Shown in pieces: positions 25,228 to 35,724 of a stretch of 64,000 bases of DNA. The stretch's first letter is position 1; every line of letters starts with the position of its first letter. This stretch comes from Euglena gracilis (taxonomy: Eukaryota; Euglenida; Euglenophyceae; Euglenales): assembly GCA_039621445.1 (NCBI GenBank), contig CP154954.1:71514150-71578149 (forward strand), in the 5' to 3' direction. A program made the position numbers and the translations under genes. The notes under the pieces were generated by a model. That model searched no databases and had not been told where the DNA came from. It was given only the letters and a program-made list of their open reading frames with translations.

Positions 25228-25520
25228 ACATGTATGGCAGCTCCCAACTATATGGCCCCCCACCAGGGGGGGGGGGGCATATAGTTGGGAGGGGGGTCAA
25301 ACATTTTGTGTTAATGATGGAGTAGGGTTAGGGTTACGAATTCGGCCTACTTTAGGCCTAACTTGTACACCTAACACCCGTCTATAAGTTAGGCCTAACC
25401 CTAACCCTAACTCGCGCACCTAACCCTATTCCATCAATAACGCAAAAAATTTTGACCCCCCCCTCCCAACTATATGCCCCCCCCTGGTGGGGGGGCCATA
25501 TAGTTGGGAGCTGCCATATG
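25228..25520. mobile_element. Fold-back element with telomere-like core
   Basis: Long terminal inverted repeats of about 70 bp: tatggcagctcccaactata at the left and its complement at the right, each containing a nested ccccccaccagggggg-type palindrome. The centre holds ggttagggtt and its inverse ctaaccctaaccctaac around paired ggcctaactt motifs. Flanking TA-rich DNA. No coding capacity. Confidence 0.75.
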
Positions 25521-25660
25521 TATATATGTATGTATAATACAATACATTTTTTTATATAATACAATACATATTAACAATAATCAATTTTATTAATATACAA
25601 GAATAATATTAAATAACAAATGTTTCAAAAAAGGCACACATATGATTTGAGGCGGATTTG

Positions 25661-25768
25661 TTCTGTCAACTCCCTGGGCTGCGCCATCTGGAGCTGCTTC
25701 GCCATGGTGGCATGGTTGCGCACCGCCATCTGGGAGAACACTGCCGTGATGACCTGGCTGATGGCCCC
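25661..25768 (-). CDS. Copy B exon 9: GAISQVITAVFSQMA and AKQL helices
   Basis: Acceptor GGCGCAG, reads GAISQVITAVFSQMAVRNHA then TMAKQLQMAQPR. Donor approximate (GGGA|GTTGAC). Fuses what copy A has as exons 11 and 12. Confidence 0.7.
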
Positions 25769-26971
25769 CTGCGCCACCCCGCGCGGGCGACGGTGGCCCA
25801 GCCTCCGGCCAGTGCGTTTTCAGACAGGCCTGATTTGTTTGTCACAGCCTTGACAGAACTGCACACTGAGGGGGGAGGGCGGTCCCCCCCCCCACCCACC
25901 CCCTGGGTCCCCCCGGGGGGGGGGGGCAGAAACTTTTACTCAAAAATGGCCAAAGGATGGCGAAAAAAATGCTAAAAATAGCACTTTTCAAAAAAACCGA
26001 AGGAGTCGCCCCAGAATCGTGCCTTGGTCCGCTTTGCCAGGAAAAGAGATCATCCGGTTTTGTGGCAATTGGCAGGCACAGACAAGGGTGGCAAAGTCAA
26101 AGGGACAACAACTTGGGTAGCAAAAGCAGGGGTTCCTTAAGGACCCCGGAGGGGGGGGGGGTCCTGTGGCCGGCTGGACTCCCTCCTAGGGTCCGGGGCG
26201 GGGCGGGGGGCATTTGGCACTGGACCCAGTTGGTACCAAAAAAATGGCGAAAAAAATGCGCACAAATTTCCAAACCCAGATGCGTTTGCCATTTTCAGGT
26301 CTGACACCCCAAAAAAATTCAAAAATCCCTTTCAGTCAGTTTGGCCCCCTTTTTTCAAAAGGTTTTGCCATCCTGGTGCAGGCTGGACTCCCAGGATAGG
26401 AAAACCCCTGAGCACAAGGGGACAATTGCCTGGGGGGGTGAAAAACTTTCCCGGGGGCCATTCAAATCGAATCGAATTTGGGACGGAGGCATGGACTCGG
26501 TCTGCAGGAAAGGGACCCTCCCCGCTGGGGCACTAAGTGGGTCTTAGACAACTTTCACGCTCTTTCACATTCAGACCATTGCAGACCGCGGGGATAGTCC
26601 ATACCCTGGGCTGGGGGATCCTGAATCCTGAATGGGCTGGTTGAAATCTAGAAGGGGAACGGAGAAAAAAAACAATTTAATAAACCTCAAAGCTTTGAAG
26701 ATCCAAACTGGGCTGGCACACACCTCGGGCTGAACGAGCCCAGTGGCAACAGCCCTTCCTCCCCTTCAGCCGGCCCATTTTGAAGAGGATTTTCTGTCCC
26801 TTCCGCCTTGACCCCACCAAGGACGGCCCTCGCCACCAATAGGGTGGGTGGCTGCTCATTCAGTCCGGCCATCCCCCCAAAAATAAGAGAAAAAAACAAA
26901 AGAAAAACAAGAACCCGCATCACCGAGGAAAACTGAGTGGAATAAGCTAACGATCAGCACCATGGCCCGAC

Positions 26972-27077
26972 CACAAACATGATGATGGCCTCTTGGCCGA
27001 TGACCGCTGTGGTGGTGACGCCCTCCACCCCGTCCAGGTACCGCATGCCCCAGATCCCCGGCAGGCCCCCGCACCCT
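26972..27077 (-). CDS. Copy B exon 8: GIWGMRYLDGVEGVT membrane segment
   Basis: Acceptor GCAAG, reads GCGGLPGIWGMRYLDGVEGV then TTTAVIGQEAIIMFV, donor GTG|GTCGGG. Phase fits exon 7 and exon 9. One codon longer than copy A; the motif histidine is replaced by arginine. Confidence 0.75.
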
Positions 27078-27510
27078 CTTGCTTCGGGCGCCACGCTGGG
27101 AGGGGGCTTCAGTGGCCGATGGCAGGTACTTTTGGTGACGTGAATTTGTGCGTTGAAAGTGCACGACCAGCTCCCCCAACGAGGGCGCAATTTGGAAAAA
27201 TGAGCAAACCAGGGACCCTGCCCCCCCCCTGCACCACCGCCCCTTCCTCATGCTAAACCTCTCGCTTTCCACAATGTTAATTCCCTTACCGCGCCTCAAA
27301 CCTATCCCCTAACTAGGAATGTCACCATTCAAACTACCCTGCAAACCCTAGTCCCTACCCTGGGTCACCTGGGTTCATGCCATATGTGGCAATTGGATGC
27401 CAGGTCCAAACAATTTGTAAGAGAGAGACATAATCATTCTCTCCTTGGATGCCTTGCACCTTTATGTTTTGTTCAGTTTTTGAAGGAAAGCTTTCATGGG
27501 TGGCATGAGC

Positions 27511-27584
27511 CTGGTTGCCGAGAAGAAATGGAACGCTGCGATCCCTGCGGTAAGAGCGACAGCGGTCACAATGGCGTACTTTGA
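27511..27584 (-). CDS. Copy B exon 7: MHYT-like motif 3 helix
   Basis: Acceptor CCCCACAG, reads SKYAIVTAVALTAGIAAFHF then FSAT, 74 nt as in copy A. Leaves at ACCAG|GCTCAT, a GC donor shared with copy A. Confidence 0.75.
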
Positions 27585-27765
27585 CTGTGGGGAACGTATG
27601 CACTTGGGTAACTGCCGACAGCTTTCATGTCACCCTCGGATCAAAACAAATGAATGTGCATGAAATGGTGGATGGACATCCAGGTGCCAACTTATTATTG
27701 GCATTGCGCAGGCAACCAATTTCTTGAGCAACTGGCCGATGTGGCAAAAAATGTATTTCTGGGGT

Positions 27766-27989
<224 letters not shown>

Positions 27990-28360
27990 ATATATAAACC
28001 CCGCCCTCCAAATAACAACCGCCTCCCAAATAATGACCACCCCCCTTTGGACCGACTTCGGCCGCCCATATAATAACCCTCAAACAGCTGTGAAGGCGAA
28101 GGAAAGAAAGGGCAGAAGGGTAGCAGAATCCTTGCAAAAATCACAAGAAATGATGAAATTGGTGAACCAAATGTGACAAAAAAAACATCATTTTTCAAAA
28201 AGGCCCAAAAATGCCCAAAAAGTGACCGTCAGGACCTTTTGAGTGGCTTTTCGAACTTTTTTGCCCAAAAAAAACACCCCCCCAAAGAATAAAAACCCTT
28301 GGACCCCGGACTTCGAGTGTCCAAATAATAAAACGAGGGGGTTATTATTTGAGGGGGGTA
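27990..28360. repeat. AATAAC / GGGGTTATTATT element pieces
   Basis: Pieces of an element with caaataataa / ttattatttg inverted arms (28320-28350) and related aaataacaaccgcctccc at 28008. Confidence 0.5.
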
Positions 28361-28512
28361 ATTGTGTTTACTACATATTCGCAAACTATATATCTTTATT
28401 TCATATACAAACCGGGCCGCAGCATTCTGTATTCAGGGGCATAACTTCGACTGGACAGTGAAAAGTCAGGAACTCCTGAAGCAGGCAACCGTTCCCTAGC
28501 CCCCTCTGGTAC

Positions 28513-28583
28513 CAGCAGGAACGCCAGGATGGCCACCACGCAGACGGCGCCGCCCAACGCGACAGAGGCAGAGGCTTCCATCC
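28513..28583 (-). CDS. Copy B exon 6: transmembrane helix VALGGAVCVVAILAFLL
   Basis: After AAGCCAG, reads MEASASVALGGAVCVVAILA then FLL, donor CTG|GTACCA. Matches copy A exon 8. Downstream in-frame sequence diverges from copy A at the donor, as expected of an intron. Confidence 0.7.
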
Positions 28584-29214
28584 CTGGCTTGGACATACAA
28601 GAAAAAAAAATGGAGGATGTGATGGCAAGGTACAGGGTTTGCTCTGAGTCGAAATATCATAACTTGAATCAGAGGGAAAGGGAAAGGGAAAAGCAAAATC
28701 GAGGAATGAATTAAAACGTCATTAAGATGGAGGGAAAAAACAGCACCTTAAGTGTACAAACATAATGCACATAAAAATATTTAGAAATTTAAGTCCTAAA
28801 CTAGTGTCGCATTAATGTGGCCCTCCTGAGTGATCGTTGGAAAGCCGGGAAAAAGGTGCCAAAATTCCTCTGGAGAGTGAATGAGGAGGCATATGACAAA
28901 GTGAAAATGGGTACCCCCCCCGGGTCACCAAAACTGAAAAAAATATTTGGACAAGGAATCCGTTACTCTGTGCAGGCAAAAACCTAGGGAAACTGGCTGC
29001 AGACAGGTCGGCGAGAGCGGGTGCAGGAGCCGGTCCCAAGAGGACGGGTAAGCAGGCAGGGGGGAGAGGGAAATATATTGCAAAGCACCTCAAACGCGAT
29101 ACAACAAAAAAAAAAAAAAATGCAAAAGCGCATATTTCTATGCAGATGGCAATGACTTTGATGCTTCCCCTCACATGGACATGGGGTGCAGTGCCTGGGG
29201 GACGGAGCAACCAC

Positions 29215-29380
29215 TGCGCGGTGGTCAGGAAGGACCAGACGGTCAGCTGCGAGGCGAGCTGCGCCCCGCGCACCCGTGGATGCTCCACATCCCCAAATGG
29301 TGGCAGCCGGCAGCCCCCGCCACCATCAACACCACCGCCAGCAGCAGCTTGAGGAACGAGACGTGGTACAGGGCGGGGGC
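29215..29380 (-). CDS. Copy B exon 5: GCHHLGMWSIHG and VWSFLTT, with a 1-nt deletion
   Basis: Frame one reads ALYHVSFLKLLLAVVLMVAG then AAGCHHLGMWSIHG; the continuation GAQLASQLTVWSFLTTAQWL is in another frame. Alignment with copy A exon 6 shows copy B is one base short between WSIHG and GAQ (plus-strand position about 29266-29273). Copy A has an intron between GCHH and WSIHG and another before FWSF; copy B has neither. Donor near GCGCA|GTGG. Confidence 0.7.
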
Positions 29381-29439
29381 AGCCACACACAGGGTAGTAA
29401 TAGGGGGAGGAGGGGGGTGGTCCCAGATCCCCTCTTCTG

Positions 29440-29700
29440 GGGGGAGGAAGGGGGGGGGGTCGACCCCCCGGGAAAGCCCGCGAAAGCCCGAGAAAAACCT
29501 GGCGCAAAGCGCCGGAAAATTTTTTTTCAGGGGTTTAAAAAAATGCACAAAATTGTTTTTTCGGGTGATTTTTTTATCATCAAATTGATAGGAAGAGATG
29601 ATGATAAAAACGTAAGTTTTCTGGCGCAAAGCGCCGGGGAAGTGAATGCTTTGGCCACGGAGGGGGGCTGGAATTTTTCCAAGTGAACATCCAAATGAGG
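29440..29700. mobile_element. Paired-hairpin element, copy 2
   Basis: Two ggcgc-aaa-gcgcc hairpins at about 29502 and 29621, about 118 bp apart, flanked by G-run DNA. The spacer also holds atcatcaaattgat, a small palindrome. Confidence 0.5.
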
Positions 29701-30610
29701 ACTGACCAGGGAGGGGGGACGCAACATGGACCCTCAAAAAATGCGACGCAAAAAAAAACACAGAAAAGCACAGAAAGAATGCAAGTTGCACGTAAAATTG
29801 TTAAGGACATCCCCGGGACGTACAATTTCTGCTGGAGAAGAGTTAGAAAAACTTTGGGATTCGGCGGGGAAATTTCTTCATTTTGCATAAAAATAAGCAT
29901 TTTGTTGATCAAAAAAAGCAAAGGTGGCAAGGGACCCAGCTGTTCCAAACGTTTGGGCCAAACCGGGCTCAGGGCCATCTCCCCAAACATGCCTCGCAGC
30001 CATTGCGTCCGCTTTCCTGGCCCCAAAGCCCCAAACCTTTGCCCGGCTCCCGGAACGTTCAGGCCGGACTCTGTTTCCCAGACGACGGCGGCACAGGGCA
30101 TTCCCCACCAACAAAAAGGACCTGGCTTGGTTGGCAAAGGCCAACCAGGTAGGCAGAGAGGCAGGGAGGCAAAATGTGTGGGCCCGGGGTCTGCAGGCGA
30201 GGGCAGACATATGGCACGCCATATGCACTTCAACCCAAGTTTAGGGAAACCGAATGGCTGCTGGCATATGTGTGTCTCTGGGGGGACCCTTGCCCCCTTC
30301 CCCGCAACTTGCATATGGGGGGAGTTGTTTCTGGAACGGAATATTCAACAGATATAGTTGATTGAGATTGCAGTAGACATTGGTGTGAGGTGGCAATCAT
30401 TTGCACCCCTTGGGGCAATTTCAGGGATATTGAGGGAACAACAGTTCCTTGGAAATGGGGGGGTGTAAATAACGAAGATGGCATGCACAAGGTAGAAATT
30501 AGAAGGGATAATGCCCATACAGGCATTCTGGCCGCCATCTGCCATATGGACAACGTTGCATGCCTTATCTGTTCTCTCTCCGGACTCCATTCAGAGGGGA
30601 CTGATATCGG
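29700..30610. other. Copy B intron region with long open frames on both strands
   Basis: A 244-codon minus frame (29580-30314) and a 224-codon plus frame (29683-30357) overlap almost completely. Neither has a motif I recognise. More likely low stop density than a gene. Confidence 0.3.
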
Positions 30611-30629
30611 GTGTCTTCGGAAAAATTGC

Positions 30630-31210
30630 TGAAAAGTTGCGCAAAAATTGCAGAAATTGCGGAAAATTTGCGGAAGGACGTGGAAATTGCGGTTTGGGGA
30701 TCTATTGCACTTCTGCTGAGAGGACTAGAAAGTTTAACATATTTAGCCATTTTGCCATATAGGTGGAAGTTTTGAGCCGTTATTCACTTTTTTTTCCCAA
30801 CAAAAAGGGCCAAAAAATAATTTTGTAATTTTGGGAACCTGCGATTCTGGAATAGAATTTCTTGGGTGAAAAATAGAACTATTGACAAAAACCTCGGCAT
30901 CAGGTTCAATCTGGTCCAGGACGCAGAATTTCAAAAAACCTAAAAAAGGCACAAAAAATGCCAAATTTGGCCAAATTTTGCAAAATTTGGCAAAACTAGG
31001 CAAAATTTGCAACAAAAAAAAGCACCTGGGTGCCCTTGTGAAACCTTCAAGAAGGCCGGCACTCATTCCGCCTTCCATTTCAGGTTCATGCGGGAAAATT
31101 GCGGAAAGGAAAAAAAAATTGCGGAAAGGGAAAAACTTGCGGAAAAATTGCAGAAAATTGCGGAAACTGAGGAAATTTGCGGAAATTGCGGAAAAATTGC
31201 GGTTATCAAT
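30630..31210. repeat. TTGCGGAAA short repeats
   Basis: Two clusters (30630-30700 and 31088-31205) of 8-10 bp units around ttgcggaaa, separated by a TTTGGCAAAA-rich stretch at 30955-31015. Confidence 0.7.
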
Positions 31211-31420
31211 TCCCCCCCATGGGGAGGGAGTCACAAAACAGCCCAGCGCTTCCCCCCACCCCATTGCTTTCATTTGAAGTGAAAATAGGATTTGTCTTTG
31301 CTGCCGCACTTCTAATCCTGCTCATCATTACCACCAGAAAAATATTGACCGGAGCCAGGAAAGAGCCCCCAAAAACCACAACAAAAGGCAATGCCAGTGG
31401 CTGTGGGAACAGCAGCAGTT

Positions 31421-31540
31421 TCGGGTAGAAGAGCGGCCCGGGGGTTTCCGCCTCCGGCCCGAAGTGCTCCTGGATGCGGGGCTGGAGCTGCTGCCGCAGG
31501 ACGAGTGTGGTGCCGAGGCCCCATCCAGTGGCCAGCATCA
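31421..31540 (-). CDS. Copy B exon 4: linker QEHFGPE
   Basis: Reads LATGWGLGTTLVLRQQLQPR then IQEHFGPEAETPGPLFY. Homologous to copy A 59004-59078. No clear AG acceptor is visible upstream, where a run of about 16 G (plus strand, 31553-31568) lies, so both ends are approximate. Confidence 0.55.
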
Positions 31541-31977
31541 GGCGATGGCGGGGGGGGGGGGGGGGGGGTCATGGCACTGATGCGGGAGCGGCGGACGGGG
31601 GAGGGGGTGGGGAGCAGGGAGGAACGGTAAACAAACCACAGGGCACAACGAAACGAACGCTGTTCAATCAGAACGGACATTTGACGCGAAGAATCGGCCA
31701 CACATTGCTTCATTCTGCTCAAATGCAACTAAAGATGGTCATGTGGTGATGTGTCTCCCCCAGGGGGGACCGTGTATTTTGAAAAATATTGCAAGGTCAT
31801 CTTAAGAAACGGTCATCGAGAACTTTCACAGAAGCATCCGTTGCAAACTTACATGAAATATTTGCATTAAAACCATGAATTGCACGTGTTCATGGCACAT
31901 GCACGAACGCCAAAAGCCGTTCCTTGGCACACTACCAATAAAACATGGGACGGCCTTATGACGCAGAGGAGGCCCAC

Positions 31978-32161
31978 GGCCAAGGGTGATCGCGGAGGTG
32001 CCGAACAGGACCACGACCACCAGGGAGACCAGCGTGAGGCCGATGTCGAAGCCCCACGGCATCGGGAAGCCCATCCCGCACATCGACACGAAGTGCAGCG
32101 AGAAGATGCTCTGGACGCTGAACTGCAGCGCCGCCAGCACCATCAGCATTGGGGGGCGCGG
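31978..32161 (-). CDS. Copy B exon 3: MHYT-like motif 1 plus TM3
   Basis: The longest exon of copy B. Acceptor GCGCACAG, then MLMVLAALQFSVQSIF, SLHFVSMCGMGFPMPWGFDI and a second helix GLTLVSLVVVVLFGTSAITL, donor GGCC|GTGGGC. Two membrane helices with the histidine/methionine motif between them is the MHYT repeat layout; the motif reads LHF rather than MHY. In copy A the exon stops after the first helix. Confidence 0.8.
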
Positions 32162-32651
32162 CTGTGCGCAACACAGGAGGGGACGGCTGCGGTGTCGGGA
32201 CGGGGGTCATTTCCCCCCACCCCTGCAGCACAACTTTAAAAAAAAAGTCATCATTTTTTTCCCAATGTACTCCAAAAAATACTTAGCTTTTGATTCTGAA
32301 AGTTAAACAAAAATATTTCATATACTGTTGAAAAGGGGCTTTGAAATTCCCACTGTTTTGGCGATGGATGAGCAATAGGCAAGTATGCGAGAAAAATGTA
32401 CAGAGAGAGGTGCAAGAGAGCACTCTCTCGCACACACAATAGTTTGTAGTTTGTGGTTTTCAACATGGCTATTCGACCTTACGAACCCACCAAAATTTGC
32501 CCCATTGTACACACGGACGGACTTCAGCTGTGCATTTTGGAAAAAATCAACCCGGCACAACGGAACAAATCGAAAGAAACACACACATTGGACTTTTCAC
32601 CAGGCAGACTGCGGGTCCAACTCCAATCGCCGAACACAGCGAAAAGCCCAC

Positions 32652-32737
32652 CCCAGTCGCGCGTGGCCGCGGGCGGTAGGCGCAGCCGGATGCTGGCCGA
32701 GGCCAACAACAGTGAGGCGTGGCTCCCCGTCAGGCAC
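32652..32737 (-). CDS. Copy B exon 2: transmembrane helix 1
   Basis: Reads CLTGSHASLLLASASIRLRL then PPAATRDWG, donor TGGG|GTGGGC. The frame is intact here, unlike copy A. The phase into exon 3 is off by one base, near a run of six G on the plus strand at 32150, which may be a homopolymer error. Confidence 0.65.
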
Positions 32738-32754
32738 CTTCGGGAGTCTGTCAT

Positions 32755-32965
32755 TTTGGTCGCAGCCCCAGTGGTACCAAATTTCCAAAAAAAAATGTGA
32801 GCAAATGCTATGGAAAAAAAAAGAAAAAGGCCGCCTCTTCTGTTTGAAGGGGAAAAAATGGGGGCTAAAAGTGGTGCTGATTGCAGATTTTTTTGTCACC
32901 CCCTTGAAAAAAAGGTTTTCCAGTCCAGCCTTTGGCTGGGCCGAAATCTGACCCACCCCACCCCC
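32755..32965. repeat. 215-bp direct repeat, unit 1
   Basis: Starts tcgcagccccagtggtacca and ends in the ctgacccaccccaccccc tract. A second unit lies 842 bp further on (33597-33815) and a partial one at 62830-62960. The first unit abuts copy B exon 2, the second follows exon 1. Confidence 0.8.
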
Positions 32966-33181
32966 CTCTGGGGGGTGGTGGGTCACTGGGTGTTGGTCCT
33001 GCCCTCTCGCCAGGGCTAGCACAGGACCTGCGGTGCAGGGTTGTGCGGGGGGTCTGGCGTGGTGGCGGGGTCCCCCATCCCCACTGTTCAGCCCTGGTGT
33101 GGGGGGGATGGGCAGACCCACCTTCCTATCCCGCCAAACAATTTAAAAAAAAAAAGAAGAAGCCTGCTCCCTGCCAGGCAC

Positions 33182-33237
33182 GTGAATACGGCTCCCAGCT
33201 CGTAGAAGACGCTCCAGCTGGGGCTGACGAGCGCCAT
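33182..33237 (-). CDS. Copy B exon 1: start exon
   Basis: Reads MALVSPSWSVFYELGAVFT and leaves inside the T codon at donor AC|GTGCCT. Joined to exon 2 (after GAAG) it continues FTCLTGSHA without a frame break. The ATG is conserved with copy A (61798). Confidence 0.65.
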
Positions 33238-33329
33238 TGGGGAGAGCCCCCTGTGGGAGGCTGGCTGCGGATGGGGTGGGCGAGGGAGACCAGGTCAGAG
33301 AGGGCCGTTCCTGGACTGACATGTCCACA

Positions 33330-33450
33330 AATAACAAAAACACACAAAAAACACACAAAAAAACACAAAAAACAAAAAACACAAACAACACAAAAAAAAC
33401 ACAAAAAACACACACACACAAGAACACAGAAAAAACACAGAGAAGAAACA
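33330..33450. repeat. CACAAAAAA-rich tract
   Basis: A-rich simple repeat of cacaaaaaac units immediately upstream of copy B exon 1. Confidence 0.8.
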
Positions 33451-33596
33451 CAAACGTTAAAAAAGAAATTGTGTCTTGTTCCCCTCCCCCAGACGCACTG
33501 TGCATCCCACTGCCCCCCAACACGGCATCCAGCAGGGGGTCATTTGATCAGGGCTATGTTTATCCAAAAGCAAAAGGACAGTTCACACGGCTCTGT

Positions 33597-33815
33597 TTGG
33601 TCGCAGCCCCAGTGATACCAAATTCCCAAAAAAAAAAAAAAAGTGAGCAAATGCTATGAAAAAAAAGAAAAAGGCCGCCTCTTCTTTTTGAAGGAAAAAA
33701 ATGGGGGCTAAAAAAGATTGCAGCTTTGGCCTGAATTTTTTGTCACACCCTTGAAAAAAAGGTTTTCCAGTCCAGCCTTTGGCTGGGTCAAAATCTGACC
33801 CACCCCACCCCCCTC
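33597..33815. repeat. 215-bp direct repeat, unit 2
   Basis: Same sequence as 32755-32965 with small differences. Lies just upstream (minus sense) of the copy B start exon. Confidence 0.8.
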
Positions 33816-34832
33816 CAGGGAGGGGGTGTGGGATCCTGGCCTCAACGCACCCACCCACTCTCGAAACCCCACCCCCACCCACCCACATCCCTGGGGGTGG
33901 GGGTCACACAGGTGTTAAGTGAACTTTCTCTGGAGCAGATACCTTGTACTGTTCTTTTTTTTCTTCAAAAATGGGTGTTGTTGGTCCATGCAAAGGCTTC
34001 ATCTAGGTCTGTGTTGTTGGTAAAAGTTATGCAAATTTTCATATGGATATTTTCATTTGCATACAAAAGAATGCATTTTTTTTCATACTCTCCAAAATAG
34101 ATTCATAGTCTTCAAAAATTAGGAAATTTTTCATACTTCCCACCGAAATTGTTCTTCTGGCATTAAAAAAAAAAAACGATCCCACCCCACTTGATGCTGG
34201 CCTGTTCAGGAGTGTGATACTTCCTTGCCCCTGGCTGTAGTCACCATTCTCATCATTCTCTTTCCTGGAAGTCCCAATACCTCGGGACCCGCAGTTAATA
34301 GAAATCATTATCAGTGAGACATTTCACGCAATAATGGCACAGAAAAAGAACTTCCCCAACACATGGAATTGCAGAAAGGTGGCAAAACCCCTTGTCATTC
34401 TTGAAGACACGCAAAGGGCAATGCATCCAGAAGAGGGCTCGAATCAGTTCATACCGGAATTCCAGCAAATTACTGGACCGCAATGCCGCTTTCGCTTGGG
34501 GTTAGGCACACGCACACACACGCAGAGGGGGGGGGGGGTAGGATGGGAGCAGTGAGGACTCCAGAATCCAGCAGCAGAGCTGCGCAGATCAGAGCCATCA
34601 ATGTGGATGTGGTGGAAACAGGGTTCGATAACAGGTGGGCGGCGGGCTGCCCTCCAGTCAAAGGATGGGCGGGCCCCACGTAAACAGTGGTGCGGCCAAA
34701 GCGATCTATTATTTCATTTGAACATTTTAAAAAAAAATTAAAAAAAATTAAATTTTTTAACCTTTTAATTTTAATAAAATTAAAAAACTGAAATTCTTTA
34801 TTCCCCAAAATCAGCACAAAAATGCACTTTCT
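33720..34832. repeat. Duplicated segment upstream of copy B
   Basis: Aligns along its length with 62850-64000, offset about 29.16 kb. Shared landmarks: tggtccatg...aaggcttca, cattcaggagtg-type, ttgcagaaaggtg, tccagaatccagcagcagag, gggttcgataacaggtggg and atcagcacaaaaatgcactt. A conserved minus-strand reading MALICAALLLDSGV could be a 5' exon, but proof is lacking. Confidence 0.75.
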
Positions 34833-34946
34833 GGGCAAAAAAATGGCAAATTGCATCAATTTGACTCAATTTAAAAAAGTATTGGGCAATTTGACTTTTT
34901 TTTGCCCAGAAAGTGCATTTTTGTGCTGATTTTGGAGAATAAAAAA
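34794..34946. repeat. Inverted repeat, arms about 48 bp
   Basis: Left arm tattccccaaaatcagcaca...tttctgggcaaaaaaa, right arm its complement ending ttgtgctgattttggagaata. The window ends at 64000 inside the second copy of the left arm. Confidence 0.8.
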
Positions 34947-35489
34947 TTCCAATTTCAATTTGACATTTTTTTTTGCCCAGGAAGTTGCCCAAAGTTGCCA
35001 AATAAATGATGCAATTTGACACTTTGGGGTGGGTGTCTGGGTCCCCCCCTTGGGGGTCGCTGTCGACCCCCCTGGTGGGGTGTTGACCCCTGCAATCAAG
35101 GCCCACATAAAGCTGTGACGCCTTCCTAACTTCAAACCCCCGATTTGGGTGGGAAACAACAACCAGCAAGGGCACGACACAGGGCAATTGTATGCGAAGC
35201 AGCCAAGGGGGATGAAGTTGTCATGTAGAACTGCGCGGGCTGGCGACCTTCGTTTCCCTGTACCACGATCGATGGCAAATTGAGCAACGTCGGGGCGGGA
35301 GGGGAATTTTGTCTCGCCATTTTTTTTGTAAAATCCTGGTTTCCTTGCTTCGTTTGTTCGTTTGTTCTTTCGTGCTTTCTTTCTTTCTTGCTTTACTCCT
35401 TAATGTGCATCGATTGATCTTCTATTTCGCTACAACGGGCTGTGGACGTTCGCATACCAAACGCTCTGTACAATATCACAACCATACCA

Positions 35490-35722
35490 TGCCCCCCCTT
35501 CATGTCCCTCCCCCCGGGAGGCCGAAATTGGGGGGGGAGGTGCACAATGGGGGGGAGGTACACAATGGGGGGGGGAGGTAGACAATGGAGCGGGACATTT
35601 CTGCGGATGGCCGGGCGAGGTGCTTTCCTCATGGGAGTAGGTGCATGAGCCCCCCCCATTGTGTACCTCCCCCCCAGGGGGTACACAATGGGGGGGTACA
35701 TAATGGGGGGGGGGCATGGTAG
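35490..35722. repeat. CACAATGGGGGG inverted cluster
   Basis: Direct copies of cacaatgggggg(gg)aggta on the left and ccattgtgtacctcccccc on the right, forming a fold-back of about 230 bp. The region 35000-35490 holds no gene I can support. Confidence 0.7.
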
Positions 35723-35724
35723 CT

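Noticed and set aside
29580-30357. Overlapping 244- and 224-codon ORFs on opposite strands
   Set aside because: Both open over the same DNA, no homology or motif, no counterpart in copy A; treated as low stop density.
34600-34640. tRNA-like GGTTCGA motif (gggttcgataacagg)
   Set aside because: No matching acceptor stem, A box or cloverleaf around it; also part of the duplicated segment.
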